Shown in pieces: positions 10,308 through 20,807 of a stretch of DNA of 64,000 nucleotides. The stretch is from Adineta steineri. Taxonomy: Eukaryota > Rotifera > Eurotatoria > Adinetida > Adinetidae. The position numbers and the translations under genes are program-made. Location of the stretch: NCBI GenBank assembly GCA_905250115.1, contig CAJNOI010000140.1, positions 97,307 to 161,306 of the forward strand, written 5' to 3'. The notes beneath the pieces are model-generated. The model made no database searches and was not told the DNA's origin. It saw only the letters and a program-made list of their open reading frames with translations. The first letter of the stretch is position 1, and each line of letters opens with the position of its first letter.

Positions 10308-11846
10308 CTATTTTCGTGCTGGCGATTCGACATAGCGAGCGGAGTTCTGTGGTGCAAGAACTCGGACTGGCTGATATGAGGTTCCATTTCGAGCGGTCGT
10401 TTGCTTAGGGTTTGACGGCCCAGTGGCTATTTGCTTTGAATCTGACGACCCATCGGCGATCTCACTGGTTTGTTTGAATTGCATGCGTTGGGCGAGAAAA
10501 GCTGGAAAGGCGATAGCAGTGACGGCGAAGCCGGCCGCTAGAATTGCATATGTCATTCCAGTGACGCTAATAGGAAACGCACCAAGGAATATCATGGCTA
10601 AGATCAACCCAGTGATGGCCAGCACAAGTACGATGACCCATACAATAACTAGTTCTGGCCGTTCAAATCTCTGAATAAAGCCGCAGCAAGCATTGCAATT
10701 TAGTCTGCTCCACCAGTGGTCGCCCGGCTCTTTGGGTCTCTTTTCATAAGCGAAAATACGCTTTTTACAGACTCTGTCGAGCCCATAGCAGCAGCAGTCA
10801 TCAAATTCGAATTCATCGGGATTGATGCAAAAGCAGTCGTTGAATTTCTCAGAATTGACGCAACAGCAGTAGATTTTAGAACTCTCATGCTCCCCCGCCT
10901 CTTTCGGAAGATTGGCTGGCTGGGTGTGAACAGAAAATGAAACAGGTTGATTCGAACTGGGTCCATTCGAGCTTTTACTTATGTCGTCGGGACTTCTTTT
11001 ATCTGTACCTTCATCTTTCAATTTCAGAATGTACATGTTGAAGCGAAGAAAGAGGGTCACAAACAGCCCGAAGGCCGCCATGAGTCCTCCACAGAGACCG
11101 ATCTGATCAAGAACGTCATGAGTTGTGATATCTTTTTTGAACCAACGGTAACAGGTGACGCGACCAACAGACGCGTTCACGACTAGATCTGAAGAGCTAC
11201 AGTTGAAGTACGCACGAGTTGAAGAGTGATCGTAGCAGTCATATGGTCCTTCGTCTGGACAGACTCCGTTTTCATCGACAGATACAACTATAAGAATGAG
11301 TCCATCGAAGAAGACGACCAAGACGGCGGTGAAGACGGCTGCAGCCATGATGAGGAGGGCTGCCTTCAGACAGAAAGACTTGCAGTAAGGAGCTCGTTTA
11401 ATACAGGGTTTTCCATTGTAGCAGACTAGGTTTCGGAAGGCGCAAGTGTTGCTCTTCGGTATGTCGAAAGGTTCTTCTTCGTAGAACATGAGTTCTAGGA
11501 CATAATTTTGGGGACTGTTTGTGCTGGGACTAGATGGAGGTCGACAGCAGATGCAGCGACCGAAGGGACAGTACCCGCAGCACCAACGGCTCGACGTGTT
11601 TTCTTCAGCAGAATTCTCGTAATGACAACACCAACCCTCTTGCTCCGATGTCGATGGATCGGTTTGCTGTAATGGTTTCCCTATGAACTTGTTTCTATAA
11701 TCAATACCGTAGAGAAGTTTGACGAAAAGGTAGAAGGTATCTGTGCGACAGATGAGTAAAGCCATCATGAATACAATACTGAAGAAAGCGAGACCGAAAC
11801 TAATGCCAAAATTGGCAGCAAGATATTGGTAGTAGTTCCACGGCAT
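10308..11846 (-). CDS. Multipass cysteine-rich membrane protein, unknown family
   Basis: A 512-residue protein with a clean ATG at 11846. Predicted helices lie at about 14-34, 163-190, 248-270, 388-412 and 417-438. Cysteine clusters sit between helices 1 and 2 (WCCGYCPFGRCICC) and in the loop before helix 4 (IYCCCVNSEKFNDCFC, FDDCCCYG). The loop between helices 2 and 3 (CPDEGPYDCYD ... FNCSSS ... NASV ... VTCYRW) carries paired cysteines and N-glycosylation sites, so it is probably extracellular. The region is clearly richer in G+C than its neighbours. I do not recognise the family; a channel subunit or receptor scaffold are guesses. The hydrophilic tail has near-repeats (DSKQIATGPSNPKQT). 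Confidence 0.75.
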   Translation of the reverse strand: MPWNYYQYLAANFGISFGLAFFSIVFMMALLICRTDTFYLFVKLLYGIDYRNKFIGKPLQQTDPSTSEQEGWCCHYENSAEENTSSRWCCGYCPFGRCICCRPPSSPSTNSPQNYVLELMFYEEEPFDIPKSNTCAFRNLVCYNGKPCIKRAPYCKSFCLKAALLIMAAAVFTAVLVVFFDGLILIVVSVDENGVCPDEGPYDCYDHSSTRAYFNCSSSDLVVNASVGRVTCYRWFKKDITTHDVLDQIGLCGGLMAAFGLFVTLFLRFNMYILKLKDEGTDKRSPDDISKSSNGPSSNQPVSFSVHTQPANLPKEAGEHESSKIYCCCVNSEKFNDCFCINPDEFEFDDCCCYGLDRVCKKRIFAYEKRPKEPGDHWWSRLNCNACCGFIQRFERPELVIVWVIVLVLAITGLILAMIFLGAFPISVTGMTYAILAAGFAVTAIAFPAFLAQRMQFKQTSEIADGSSDSKQIATGPSNPKQTTARNGTSYQPVRVLAPQNSARYVESPARK

Positions 11847-12424
11847 TTCTTACTCGTAGGCACAGTGTATGTAGCTTGCACACACTGGAAGAGTGTACTG
11901 TAGTTGTCAAAAAAAATGTACGGCGTTCTTTGAAAAAGTTTCTTCCAGAATTCGGGGAACAGTAAGCCACAGTGGTACACCTTAATCAACAATATATAAT
12001 TTTAAAGCAGTGTGTTTCGCAACAGAAAAAAAACAGATGCAATGAGTGTTTTGATGCTGCACTTTCATTCCCTGATAGGGTGTCGAAATAGTGAGATGAA
12101 ATGCAAACATCGTTGTTGTTTTACCGTAGGCGCGTCGGTTTGTTTTGTTAAGATTTGGTATGAAAAAAACGAGAAAAAATCAGAGAAAAAGCAACAGAGT
12201 AACTATGCTTTCAGTAACTGAAGCTTACTATCATGATTTTCAGTGGTATATAGACCCGCGTAATCTTCTTCCCTTGTGACAGTGTGAATCCCACGAAATA
12301 AATGTACAGGATGTCCCGAAAATGGTAAATTCCGCTTTTACAGAAATTGTTTTCATCGATGATGAATTTCGTTGGAAGAAATTCGTCGAAAATGTTTTTT
12401 TTCGGAGATGAATTTCGCCGAAGA
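11847..12424. other. Intergenic, no clear gene
   Basis: Upstream flank of the membrane gene. Near 12305, TACAGGATGTCCCGAAAATG resembles the ends of some Tc1/mariner-like elements, but no partner repeat was found. Open frames here look random. Confidence 0.35.
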
Positions 12425-12650
12425 TGAGGGTGTGGGTAAGTATGGGTGCTATTGTGGGTGTAGGTGGTTGAGGGTGTCGAGAGTGAGTGTGGATGTGGGT
12501 GTGNNNNNNNNNNTAGGTGTAGGTGGTTGAGGGTGTTGAGAGTGAGTGTGGATGTGGGTGATTGAGGATGCTGATGGTGAGTGTGGGTGTGAAGGTGGAG
12601 GGGTATAACATGATATAGTTACTAACATTCACACCCACACCCACCCAAAA
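12425..12650. repeat. Expanded telomere-like minisatellite with assembly gap, copy 5
   Basis: The largest copy. Its long G-rich arm is built of GTGTGGGTG/GAGGGTG/GGTGTAGGTGG units with an internal near-duplicate (AGGTGTAGGTGGTTGAGGGTG-like, split by ten N at 12504-12513). A short AT spacer (AACATGATATAGTTACTAAC) and a C arm (CACACCCACACCCACC) follow. The gap suggests a collapsed tandem array, so the true length is unknown. Confidence 0.75.
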
Positions 12651-13256
12651 CAGGTTATTGCATCTGCTTGTCACTCTTTTCTATAGATAACAGACCAATA
12701 TTTCAATTGAAGAAGACAAAGATACGACGCAATTGAGAAGTTCACTCATAAAATATTGTTATTTTTTCGTCATAAATAATTGTTTATTCAATCGAATCTA
12801 TACGAAAAATACTCTGTATAATTTCAAAACATCTTGTTCAAGCTTTTGTATGATTTACACATACTTTGTTAGATCTTTTATTTTATTTTATTTTAAGGAA
12901 AGAAACAAAGAAATTTCAAGGCTATTGATTATAATAATCAACAACCTACTAAGCGTTATTTATGTGTCAAAGAATTGGAATATTGCTCTTATTTAAATAA
13001 TAAAAAAAAATTGTTGAAGAAGCTATCGATTCGAATATTTAGTAATTCTGATAAAAGAACAAGACAATACTTATTTAAATTTCATTTTTGAGCAGTAGAT
13101 CATGATCCAGTCTGTGATTATGCATTTTTATTCATCATTAATGTTGCCTATTTCTTTTTTCTATTTATAATAATCACAACATTTATTTACGTACGAATGC
13201 ACAACAAAAATATGTTACATGTCTTTAAAAGAGAAATTATTTTTCAGTTTATGAAT
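12651..13256. other. Intergenic, no gene seen
   Basis: AT-rich. An 87-residue frame at 12733-12996 has low-complexity composition and no recognisable motif. Confidence 0.35.
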
Positions 13257-14181
13257 TCAAAAGCATTGTAAAATTGTATCCTTTATAAATCTTTTTAAAT
13301 CTTGATTGCATAGTAACAAATCCATCATACAAACAAGCAAGCTAATAACAGAGAAAACTTGTAAAAGTGCGTACACAAGTTGACTAACAGCGCTCTGATA
13401 ATCAATAGCCACAAGAGAAAAAATTGGAGTCCATCCAATAATAAACATTGAAAACATAAATATCATATGTTTCAATAGATATAAATCACGTCGATTGATT
13501 GCTGGCTGTTGACGAATGATTAGAGTTCCTGTATTTGTCGTCATTTGTGGATGTATTCTCTTGGATGAAGAATGAACATGTTTGAATATTTTAAGATTTA
13601 TAATAAGAGTAAACAATGCTGGAACTATTATAGAAATGAGTACTGTGTAAAACAATAACCATTGTGGAACAGCGCAATACTAAAAATTATTACATATAAA
13701 AAATGAAAATCTATCTTTTAGATGTTTATTTAGAAAAATTCTTTACCGGTGAAATATAAAATGTAAATGGTAATGAGATGAGACCTCCAATAATCCACTG
13801 ACTTGCAACACATATTGCCATGAATTTCTTTGTTTTAAAAAATATTTTTGTATGATATATGATCGTAAAGAATCGATTAATAGTAAGTGTAACAAATGAA
13901 AATGAACATTGACAAAGACAGAATGATTCGATGTAGAATAAGAAAGGGCAGGTTATTTCCGTGAATAAATATTCAATAAAATATTCATACATTATAAAAT
14001 AAACTGTGAAATAGAGACACGTGCTAATCGAACTAATACAAATATTAAGTATAAGGATATTCATACGTTTATGTAAACGAGGAATAAACAACATCAAAAG
14101 AGAATAAAATAGTGTAAGCATTATACATATTCCGAATACAATGACTTTTACAAAAAAGAAGATACGTGAAACATCTGCCAT
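13257..14181 (-). CDS. Rhodopsin-like GPCR (bdelloid chemoreceptor type)
   Basis: Two exons: 14181-13747 and 13679-13257, separated by a 67-bp phase-0 intron (GTAAAG...TTTTAG). The spliced protein has 285 residues and seven hydrophobic helices. Helix 3 ends in TINRFFTI, a variant of the DRY motif; helix 6 carries GWTPIF, the CWxP equivalent; helix 7 runs into a short basic tail (NQDLKRFIKD). Cys in the extracellular part before helix 3 (ITCPF) and in the second outer loop (YCAVPQW) could form the usual disulphide. Role by family: G-protein signalling in response to a peptide or chemical ligand. The ligand is unknown. Minimal tails and short loops are typical of these receptors. Confidence 0.85.
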
Positions 14182-15200
14182 GATCTCAAATATTTGTATT
14201 AAAATAAAGTGATTGATGATACTAAAATTTATAGAATAAATTAAGTTATTTCAGTCAAATAATGAACGAGAAAGAAATTTTGTGCTCATATCATTTGAAA
14301 ATAAAATATCCTTTGATAGGCATCAACATAATTCTATGCGTTTAATTTTAACATAGCTTTTTATCTTACCGAAAAACAAAAATGAAGAAGCTCAATTTAA
14401 CATACAGCAGACTATATAATTGAGGACATGACTCTATCACAGAAGAATAATGCATGTAATTATTTGATAATACAAGTGTATTCATGCTTTATAAACTCAT
14501 TGAAACGAACTCCATTAAAATATATTTAGATCCATTGCATTATCAAGTAAAAGCGCCCATTAATTTTAAAATGTATTAAAATGCTTCACCTACGTTCTAC
14601 ATTATAATAATTATAAATCTATTCAGATATACACTCAAAAAAAGTGCTGACTAATGGCAAAGATTTTATAAATAGTTTTCCCTGATTAAGATAAATTAAA
14701 GCTGTTATTGTAAAGAAAATTTTACTTCTTTATTCTAACAAATTGACTCTTAAAATCGTACCTTTATGAATATACATCCACATCCATTGAAAATAATTTC
14801 AATTGAACCGAGAATATAGACTCAAAGATTTAAAAAAAATAATAACAAAATTTGGATTTTTTTCTACAAATAAGCATCGTGTGACCAAGATCCAGACATA
14901 TTCGAATAAACCGTATTAAAAGCGTTGATAATAGTGAACAGACACTCACTAATTATTTTATCATTTATCTGCGTTCTCTAGTCAAAAATGTCTACGATTG
15001 AATACGTAGCGTTCATGTGTTCACGCTCTATTTGATTGAAGCACTTCATGATGATTCTATCTTACATTGAAAATACAATTACGTATTAATTTTTTTCTTT
15101 TAGATTCTTTGCTGTTTTAAAACTGTACTAAAGTTTAACTGATTATTTTGAGAAATAGTCTGCTTATAGCGACACTTATTACGACTAATCTCAGTGGTCA
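14182..15200. other. Intergenic, no gene seen
   Basis: AT-rich sequence between two diverging genes. No reading frame with coding character and no clear repeat was found. Confidence 0.4.
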
Positions 15201-15207
15201 AATGAGT

Positions 15208-15246
15208 TGACCAATCATAATAAAATAACAATTGGCGGTTATAAAA
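15208..15246 (+). promoter_or_regulatory. CCAAT and TATA-like boxes of the F-box gene
   Basis: TTGACCAATCAT is followed about 25 bases later by TTATAAAATG, some 70 bases before the start codon at 15315. Spacing fits a Pol II core promoter, but no start site is shown. Confidence 0.4.
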
Positions 15247-15314
15247 TGAATAGACAAGACGAGTTTACTAACATGTAAAATTGATTTTTATTTTTTTAGA
15301 TTATTTATAATACA

Positions 15315-16461
15315 ATGAATAACGAATTATTGTGTTCGTTCACTCATCTCGAAGATCTTCCAGATGAGCTTGTACTAGCTATTTTTGTTTATATTCCCGT
15401 TCAAACTCTCTATGATAGTTTTCGTAATATTAATCAACGATTAAATTCGATTCTTACATCAGTACGATTAAGTGTAAGAATCGAAGTAAACGAAGATCGA
15501 AATCAGTTGTTGATTACTTCTGTTCAACATTTTGCTCCACAAATCAACTCGCTTCACATTGCTCTCTGGTGCCAACACCTTGATTTGACAAAATTTCAAC
15601 GCATCCAATCACTTTATATTTCCCGACCAACATTCGTTCAATTGATGTAAGTGCTCTACTTTAATCAGTGCTAACAAGCTACAGTAAAGTCGAGAATTTA
15701 CTATAACTTAATAAACATGTTTTAGGTCTATTCAACCTGAACATTTACCTGAACTAAGAACACTTTCAATTAAATATGCTACTCCATTGAAATATGACCA
15801 TATTGATGATTTTTATCGTCTAATTATATCAAATCGTTTTAAACAACTTCGTTTCGTTCGTCAAGATGGGGCTGATCTTCGTCTTGAACATTATGTTGTC
15901 GAAAACAAATATCTCCATTTACTCTATATCGGATCGTGTAAGTTATTCTTTGATTAAATATCTTCTATTTTTCTCGAATATATTTCAGGTGAATTGCAAC
16001 ATTGGCCTGATTTATTAAAAGCATTACCAGCTCTATGTCAATTTACTGCTACGATGTTTTATCTTACTCCACCAATTGCTGTTGCTACATCATTTCAACA
16101 CATGGCTTTACGTCATCTTAATATTGTACTAGATGAATATTATGATGTCATCGATGATCTTGAAAAAGTAATATGGTTTACGCCAATCTTAACTCATCTA
16201 GCCGTTCGTTGTAGACATTCTCTACCGCCAATCGATTTTTTCGGATTATCCGATATGTTAGCTGAATGTACACCTCGTCTCAAACACTTTCGATGTCGAT
16301 TCAATCTTGTTATCAAAAAAAATGAAAAGATTGCAGAAGTGGATCATATAAGACAAATTTCTCCACTTTTCACTACAATTCACTACAAACAACATGAAAC
16401 ACGTAGTCAATGTTTTATCGTCGCAACAGAACCAATGATGGATGAATATCGACAAGATTAA
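15315..16461 (+). CDS. F-box protein with degenerate LRR region
   Basis: Three exons: 15315-15646, 15726-15937 and 15989-16461. The introns are 79 and 51 bp with GTAAGT donors and TTTAG/TTCAG acceptors. The spliced frame has no stop for 338 residues. Residues about 9-45 form the F-box (LEDLPDELVLAIFVYIP...LYDSFRNINQRLNSIL). The rest alternates hydrophobic strands and helices, as in the divergent LRR tails of bdelloid F-box proteins (PELRTLSIKY, FKQLRFVRQ, LRHLNIVLDEY). By family it would be the substrate-binding subunit of an SCF-type ubiquitin ligase; the substrate is unknown. AATAAA at 16495 lies 34 bases past the stop. A decayed relative lies tail to tail just downstream. Confidence 0.85.
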
Positions 16462-16469
16462 CTATATAT

Positions 16470-16945
16470 CTATTTTTTTAATTTTTTTTGTTGAAATAAA
16501 AGATTTAATTGTCTACTTGGAATGATCGAAAGAAATTGATTAACAATGGAAAGTTTTAATTTAGGATCTTGTATATTAGAAAAATAACACTTCGGTAATA
16601 TCATATTACTTGAAAGAGAGAATTCATAATATAAAGTATGTACAGAATCAAATGACGAATATTTATTAGCACAAGGATAGATTGATTTTGTATACATATT
16701 TTCGATATGAAAATACATATGGTAATGTGTAAAGATACATGTCACCATCAGAATTTCAACGGCATTGAACAAACCATTGACGTCCATCTCCATAAAATTC
16801 TGGCATATCAATTGATAAACAATATAATTGAGGCATGTTTTTGAAAAGATCAAAAATTTTATAATATCCACTATGAGAACTCAACTTCAATGTTAGTTAA
16901 TAATGGAGCAGGTATAAGTTCTTCACCGATAGAACAGCTGTTAAT
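16470..16945 (-). pseudogene. Relic of an F-box/LRR gene
   Basis: Minus-strand fragments in changing frames: SIGEELIPAPLLTN near 16930, then KIFDLFKNMPQLYCLS and MPEFYGDGRQWFVQCR before a TGA near 16752, then, in another frame, FDSVHTLYYEF, FSNIQDPKLKLS and FLSIIPSRQLN. These are typical LRR-tail segments of bdelloid F-box proteins. The start, the F-box and the end are missing. It converges on the intact F-box gene at 15315-16461, which may be an inverted tandem relative. Confidence 0.6.
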
Positions 16946-17400
16946 AGGTATACGAAAATATTTCAATATATAAATATTTAAGTGATACAGAAATCACTTG
17001 TAGATCAATATTTTAAAATGCACGAAGAACATCAACAATATTAATAAATTCAAATAAATTGAGAAATAACTTCAGCTGTTTCTTTTTCTCTTGTGATACA
17101 TGCCATTCATTGCATTACATTATTTACCATTAATTTTGAAAGTGAATATCAGGATGATTAGATAAGTCAAAAAAACGAGAATTTCAAGTATAATATCAAA
17201 ATTGTCTAGCTAAATTTATTCTTTCTCTTATACTAACAAATAAAAAAGGAAAAAAAATGACTCATTGAATTGCACAACTCTGTTGTCATTACTCATTTTT
17301 TTTCTGTTCTTTTCTATGTAAATGAACATGTGCTACATTATTACCTCTTTGATGATGATTTTATGTTATTTATTCTTTCGTATTTCTTCTCGTCTATTCC

Positions 17401-17407
17401 TATATAA
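17401..17407 (+). promoter_or_regulatory. TATA box of the metallopeptidase gene
   Basis: TATATAA stands 94 bases before the start codon at 17501. The stretch from 16946 to here is AT-rich and otherwise empty. Confidence 0.45.
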
Positions 17408-17500
17408 GTTGATGTCAAATACAATCTAGCTCAACATTTTTTTCAGTTGTTCGTCATCTTACTTATTTTTCTATTGTAGATTTAATTTTCTTTCACATTC

Positions 17501-18758
17501 ATGTCGATAAAACATGGAAAAAAAATGATACCCTATGCTGATCGTTTTAAAATACCACAACAATCAGATATTAAGAAAGCTTTAGGAACATTTGATGATA
17601 ATTCATTAAATACGATTTTTACTGAACGTTTTTACGAAACATTCGATAGTCTACCATTTCCAAAGAAACCATGGGATTGGCTTGCACAATATGTTGAAAA
17701 AGGACAAACTTATGCACAGCATCTTCAACTATCTCGAACTCTTCATACATCAGCCTCTTCGCATCGAAATACAATTTATCTAACAATATTTGGACAAATT
17801 GATAAAACAATATTCGATCTAGATAGTTTAATTGATTATACTCAACGTTTTTTTCAAATACCAGTTAAATTAATTAATCCATTTATAGATGTTCAATGGA
17901 ATAATGAAACAAATCAATGGACATGTAAGTTTTCATAAATAACACTAAAATTTTTATCTAGAATATATTTCGATAAGGTATATTAAATTTATCGAATGGT
18001 AAAAATCGTAGTTTCAAACTTCAAACACGTTATAATGAAAAAAATAATCATTCACAAATATCTGTTAGAAAAATCTTAGATCTATTAACAAAAGTTGTAC
18101 CAATGGATGCTCGATGTCTTGTTGCATTAACAATGTATGATCTTTATGATGATGATACCGATTTATTTATTGCTGGTTTAGCTCGAGGAAATAATCGTGT
18201 TGCAGCATTTTCACTCTATCGTTATGATCCATATTTGATATTTAATGAATCAAATTGGTTTGATTGTAAAATGAAAGTTGTATCAGAATTAGAAAAAGAA
18301 ATTGAAGAACGACGAAATTTATTATTATTAAGAACTTGTCGTTTATTAACACATGAAGTATGTCATTTATTTGGTATTGAACATTGTATTTATTATTCTT
18401 GTTTAATGAATGGAAGTGGACATTTAGGTAAGAGTTTTCATACTTTTATATCGAATTTATTTTCTGTTGTTTTATAGATGAAGATTTTACTCAACCATTA
18501 CTTGAATGTCCAATTGATTTACGAAAACTTCATATATTTCTTAAATTTAATATTAATAAAAGATATGAAGAATTATTAGAATTTTTTCAAATACACAATT
18601 TTTATGATGAAATTAAAATGACGAAGAAAAAACTCGATGTTATAAATCAACCACCACAAGGAATGAATTCTTCTGCAAAGAGAAAACGTCTTTGTAATGT
18701 TACGACAAATGATGAAGATGTATCACAATCATTTACAAAACATTTCAAAGATGAATAG
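17501..18758 (+). CDS. Archaemetzincin-like zinc metallopeptidase
   Basis: Three exons: 17501-17924, 17978-18427 and 18478-18758, with introns of 53 and 50 bp. The spliced product has 384 residues. The catalytic signature is HEVCHLFGIEHC, matching HExxHxxGxxHC of archaemetzincins (AMZ1/AMZ2), followed by YYSCLMNGSGHL, which contains the next cysteine and the conserved Met. Family members bind a second zinc through four cysteines ending in CxxC; here the last pair reads CPID, so the final Cys is Asp. The upstream region (FGQIDKTIFDLDSL) and the segment VALTMYDLYDDD fit the peptidase core. The C-terminal tail is hydrophilic and basic (SSAKRKRL). Probably an intracellular aminopeptidase-type enzyme; the substrate is unknown. 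AATAAA at 18807. Confidence 0.9.
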
Positions 18759-19734
18759 TTTCACATAAAAATAATTGTTTTCGAGCAATGCTTTCTCTGT
18801 TATTTTAATAAACAAGATAGAAAGCTGTGCTTTTGTAAGCGAACATATAGATTATTTGTTCGCTATTTCTTCGCATATATATTTATATGGTATTTTCATC
18901 TTTTCCTTCATATATGATCTTTTGACTTATATTAAAAAAAATTGACGACTATATCGCCAGGAGAAAATGGTTATTTTGTCGGAATCATTACGAATCAAGA
19001 CTTTTCGAAAAAGATCGGCAAAAAGTCCTTAATTTTGGCGATTTTATCGCGATTAAATCGTCGATTTTCCCCCGATTTTGATGACATGGGTAGCCTTTGA
19101 CTTTGAAATGGACAGTAATATCTTTACTTATCTTCAAATAACTAAATAAGTTATGAAAATACTTTACTTTCGTCATCACTGATTGATGCTGTCTGTAAAT
19201 TATAAATAATATCTATAATTGAATATTTATAAACTTCTTCAAAAAATAACTTCGGATCTGAAATAGTCAAATTTCATTTTAAGATGCTAGAAATAGAAAA
19301 TCAAAATTTTCATAATATAGACAAATAACACTTGTCACCTAGTTCTTCAATTATGTCAAGTTCAACATTAACTTATTGAATGAATCTATTTATCTTTTTT
19401 CCTGTCTCGTAAATTTAAATTTATGTTATTACACGGGACACATGCTCTTGCTCGATATTCATTTACAACATTACTGCAATGACTCGTAGAAACATGTTAA
19501 TATTATTTTACCTGTAGATATTTGTCTATATAATCAATATTTCTTTTTTGCATTTTTTTTCTTCTCTTTTAAATAATGATGACCGATTATCATCTACTCA
19601 TAAGACAGAAAATTATTTGCTTTTATTGACATCATTTATGCTAAATTTTCTCTATATGAAAATTTTATCATGTTTTTAATTAAATATTTCATTCTCTACG
19701 CTTATTTAGTACAATACTTATAACTATATATACA
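18759..19734. other. Intergenic, no gene seen
   Basis: AT-rich. A small cluster of CGATTTT/AATCGTCG words around 19030-19075 is mildly repetitive but forms no clear array. Confidence 0.4.
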
Positions 19735-19742
19735 TATATAAA
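19735..19742 (+). promoter_or_regulatory. TATA box of the 75-residue gene
   Basis: TATATAAA, 59 bases before the start codon at 19801. Confidence 0.4.
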
Positions 19743-19800
19743 CCATAGAGTATTCAGTTTTTATTTTATATTATATATATTCATTTACAAAGAAGATATT

Positions 19801-20083
19801 ATGGCATCTTATCCAACACATACCTATTTAAATAAATATCTACATCCTAATCGTTATAATTATTATTCATCGTATGAAAAAACAATGAAAGGTATGAATA
19901 TTATTTGAAAAATATTATATATAAAAATGTATATATTAATTTTCAGGACTATTAATTCCTGTTGATGGTACAGCTGATGTACAAGAAGTTCAATTTGCAA
20001 ACAGAAAAAGAGACAGATATACACCTACTTTTGTTAAAACTATCATGGGAAAAATATTTGACAAAAATATTCGTTTTTGTTAA
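19801..20083 (+). CDS. Small spliced protein of unknown function (75 residues)
   Basis: Exon 1 (19801-19891) begins MASYPTHTYLNKYLHPN and ends in phase 1. A 55-bp intron (GTATGA...TTTCAG) leads to exon 2 (19947-20083), which reads GLLIPVDGTADVQ, then FANRKRDRYTPTF, and ends in RFC. The protein is basic and Tyr-rich, with no signal peptide or membrane helix. A clean splice that restores a long frame, a TATA box and an AATAAA near 20146 argue that it is real. I recognise no family. Confidence 0.6.
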
Positions 20084-20333
20084 AATTATATTTAATTAAA
20101 AAATCTATTTTTTTGTAAAATTTTTATTTTCGAAGAATTTATAGAAATAAAATAGAATATAAACATGACATATTCATACAAACGAATATAGGAATAATTA
20201 AAAGATAAATATGGTAGTCACATCAGTTCTAGATCTAAATTTACACATAAACGTATGTAATATGAACAAGATTTTTACTTTTCGCATTAATATGTAATAT
20301 TTTATTAAATCGCTTCTTTCTCGTATTGATGAT

Positions 20334-20606
20334 ATGAATATAAGAGTGAAAAATTACATTTTATATTTGAATTTATTTGTAATGCTTATGTCGAGCTTGA
20401 TTGATTCTCTTCCTTTTTTTGGCAAAGAATCGAGTTATTTTTACATTATATTTTCTAGAGCAGTATATTCGTTTCGTAATGATAATTTTTTCTTACCTAC
20501 CATAAGACATATAGTTATGATTCAGAAGAATGAGAGTAAAAGAAAAAAAATGCAAGTTGATGGTTACTGCCATGGTTCTTATATCGAGATCGATTTGAGC
20601 ATATAG
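20334..20606 (+). CDS. Possible small secreted protein, uncertain
   Basis: A 90-residue frame with a signal-like start (YILYLNLFVMLMSSLIDS) followed by PFFGKESSYF and two possible basic cleavage sites (ESKRKKMQ). The order resembles a peptide precursor, but composition is close to random AT-rich sequence and no intron or homologue is seen. It may be spurious. Confidence 0.2.
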   Translation: MNIRVKNYILYLNLFVMLMSSLIDSLPFFGKESSYFYIIFSRAVYSFRNDNFFLPTIRHIVMIQKNESKRKKMQVDGYCHGSYIEIDLSI

Positions 20607-20689
20607 GAAATCGCAAATAAGAATAGTTATTATTTTCTTGTGATTAAATTTAATATTGGGACAATGAAAAAATGAACTCTTTGAAAGAT

Positions 20690-20735
20690 GGGTCTGAGTG
20701 TGTGCGAATAAAGTACAATATCCACACTCTCAAGA
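20690..20735. repeat. Telomere-like G/C palindrome, copy 6
   Basis: GATGGGTCTGAGTGTGTG, an AT spacer, then ATCCACACTCTCAAGATA. The closing CTCAAGAT mirrors the opening ATCTTGAG seen in the copies at 23411 and 53812. Confidence 0.6.
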
Positions 20736-20807
20736 TAATTGATAAATATTTGTAGAAGAAATTATTTATTAGAAATAATTGTTCACTCACAACTTGAAAA
20801 AAAAACA

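Noticed and set aside
10308-11846. Bacterial contamination or a bacterial gene because of the high GC
   Set aside because: The window is continuous around it, the protein has animal-type N-glycosylation and Cys loops, and nothing bacterial is recognisable. Transfer cannot be excluded, but nothing shows it.
12425-12650. A true telomere end
   Set aside because: It is internal, has both G and C arms, and unique sequence with genes continues on both sides.
12733-12996. A small membrane protein
   Set aside because: Random-looking Phe/Ile/Lys-rich frame, no motif, no splice or promoter support.
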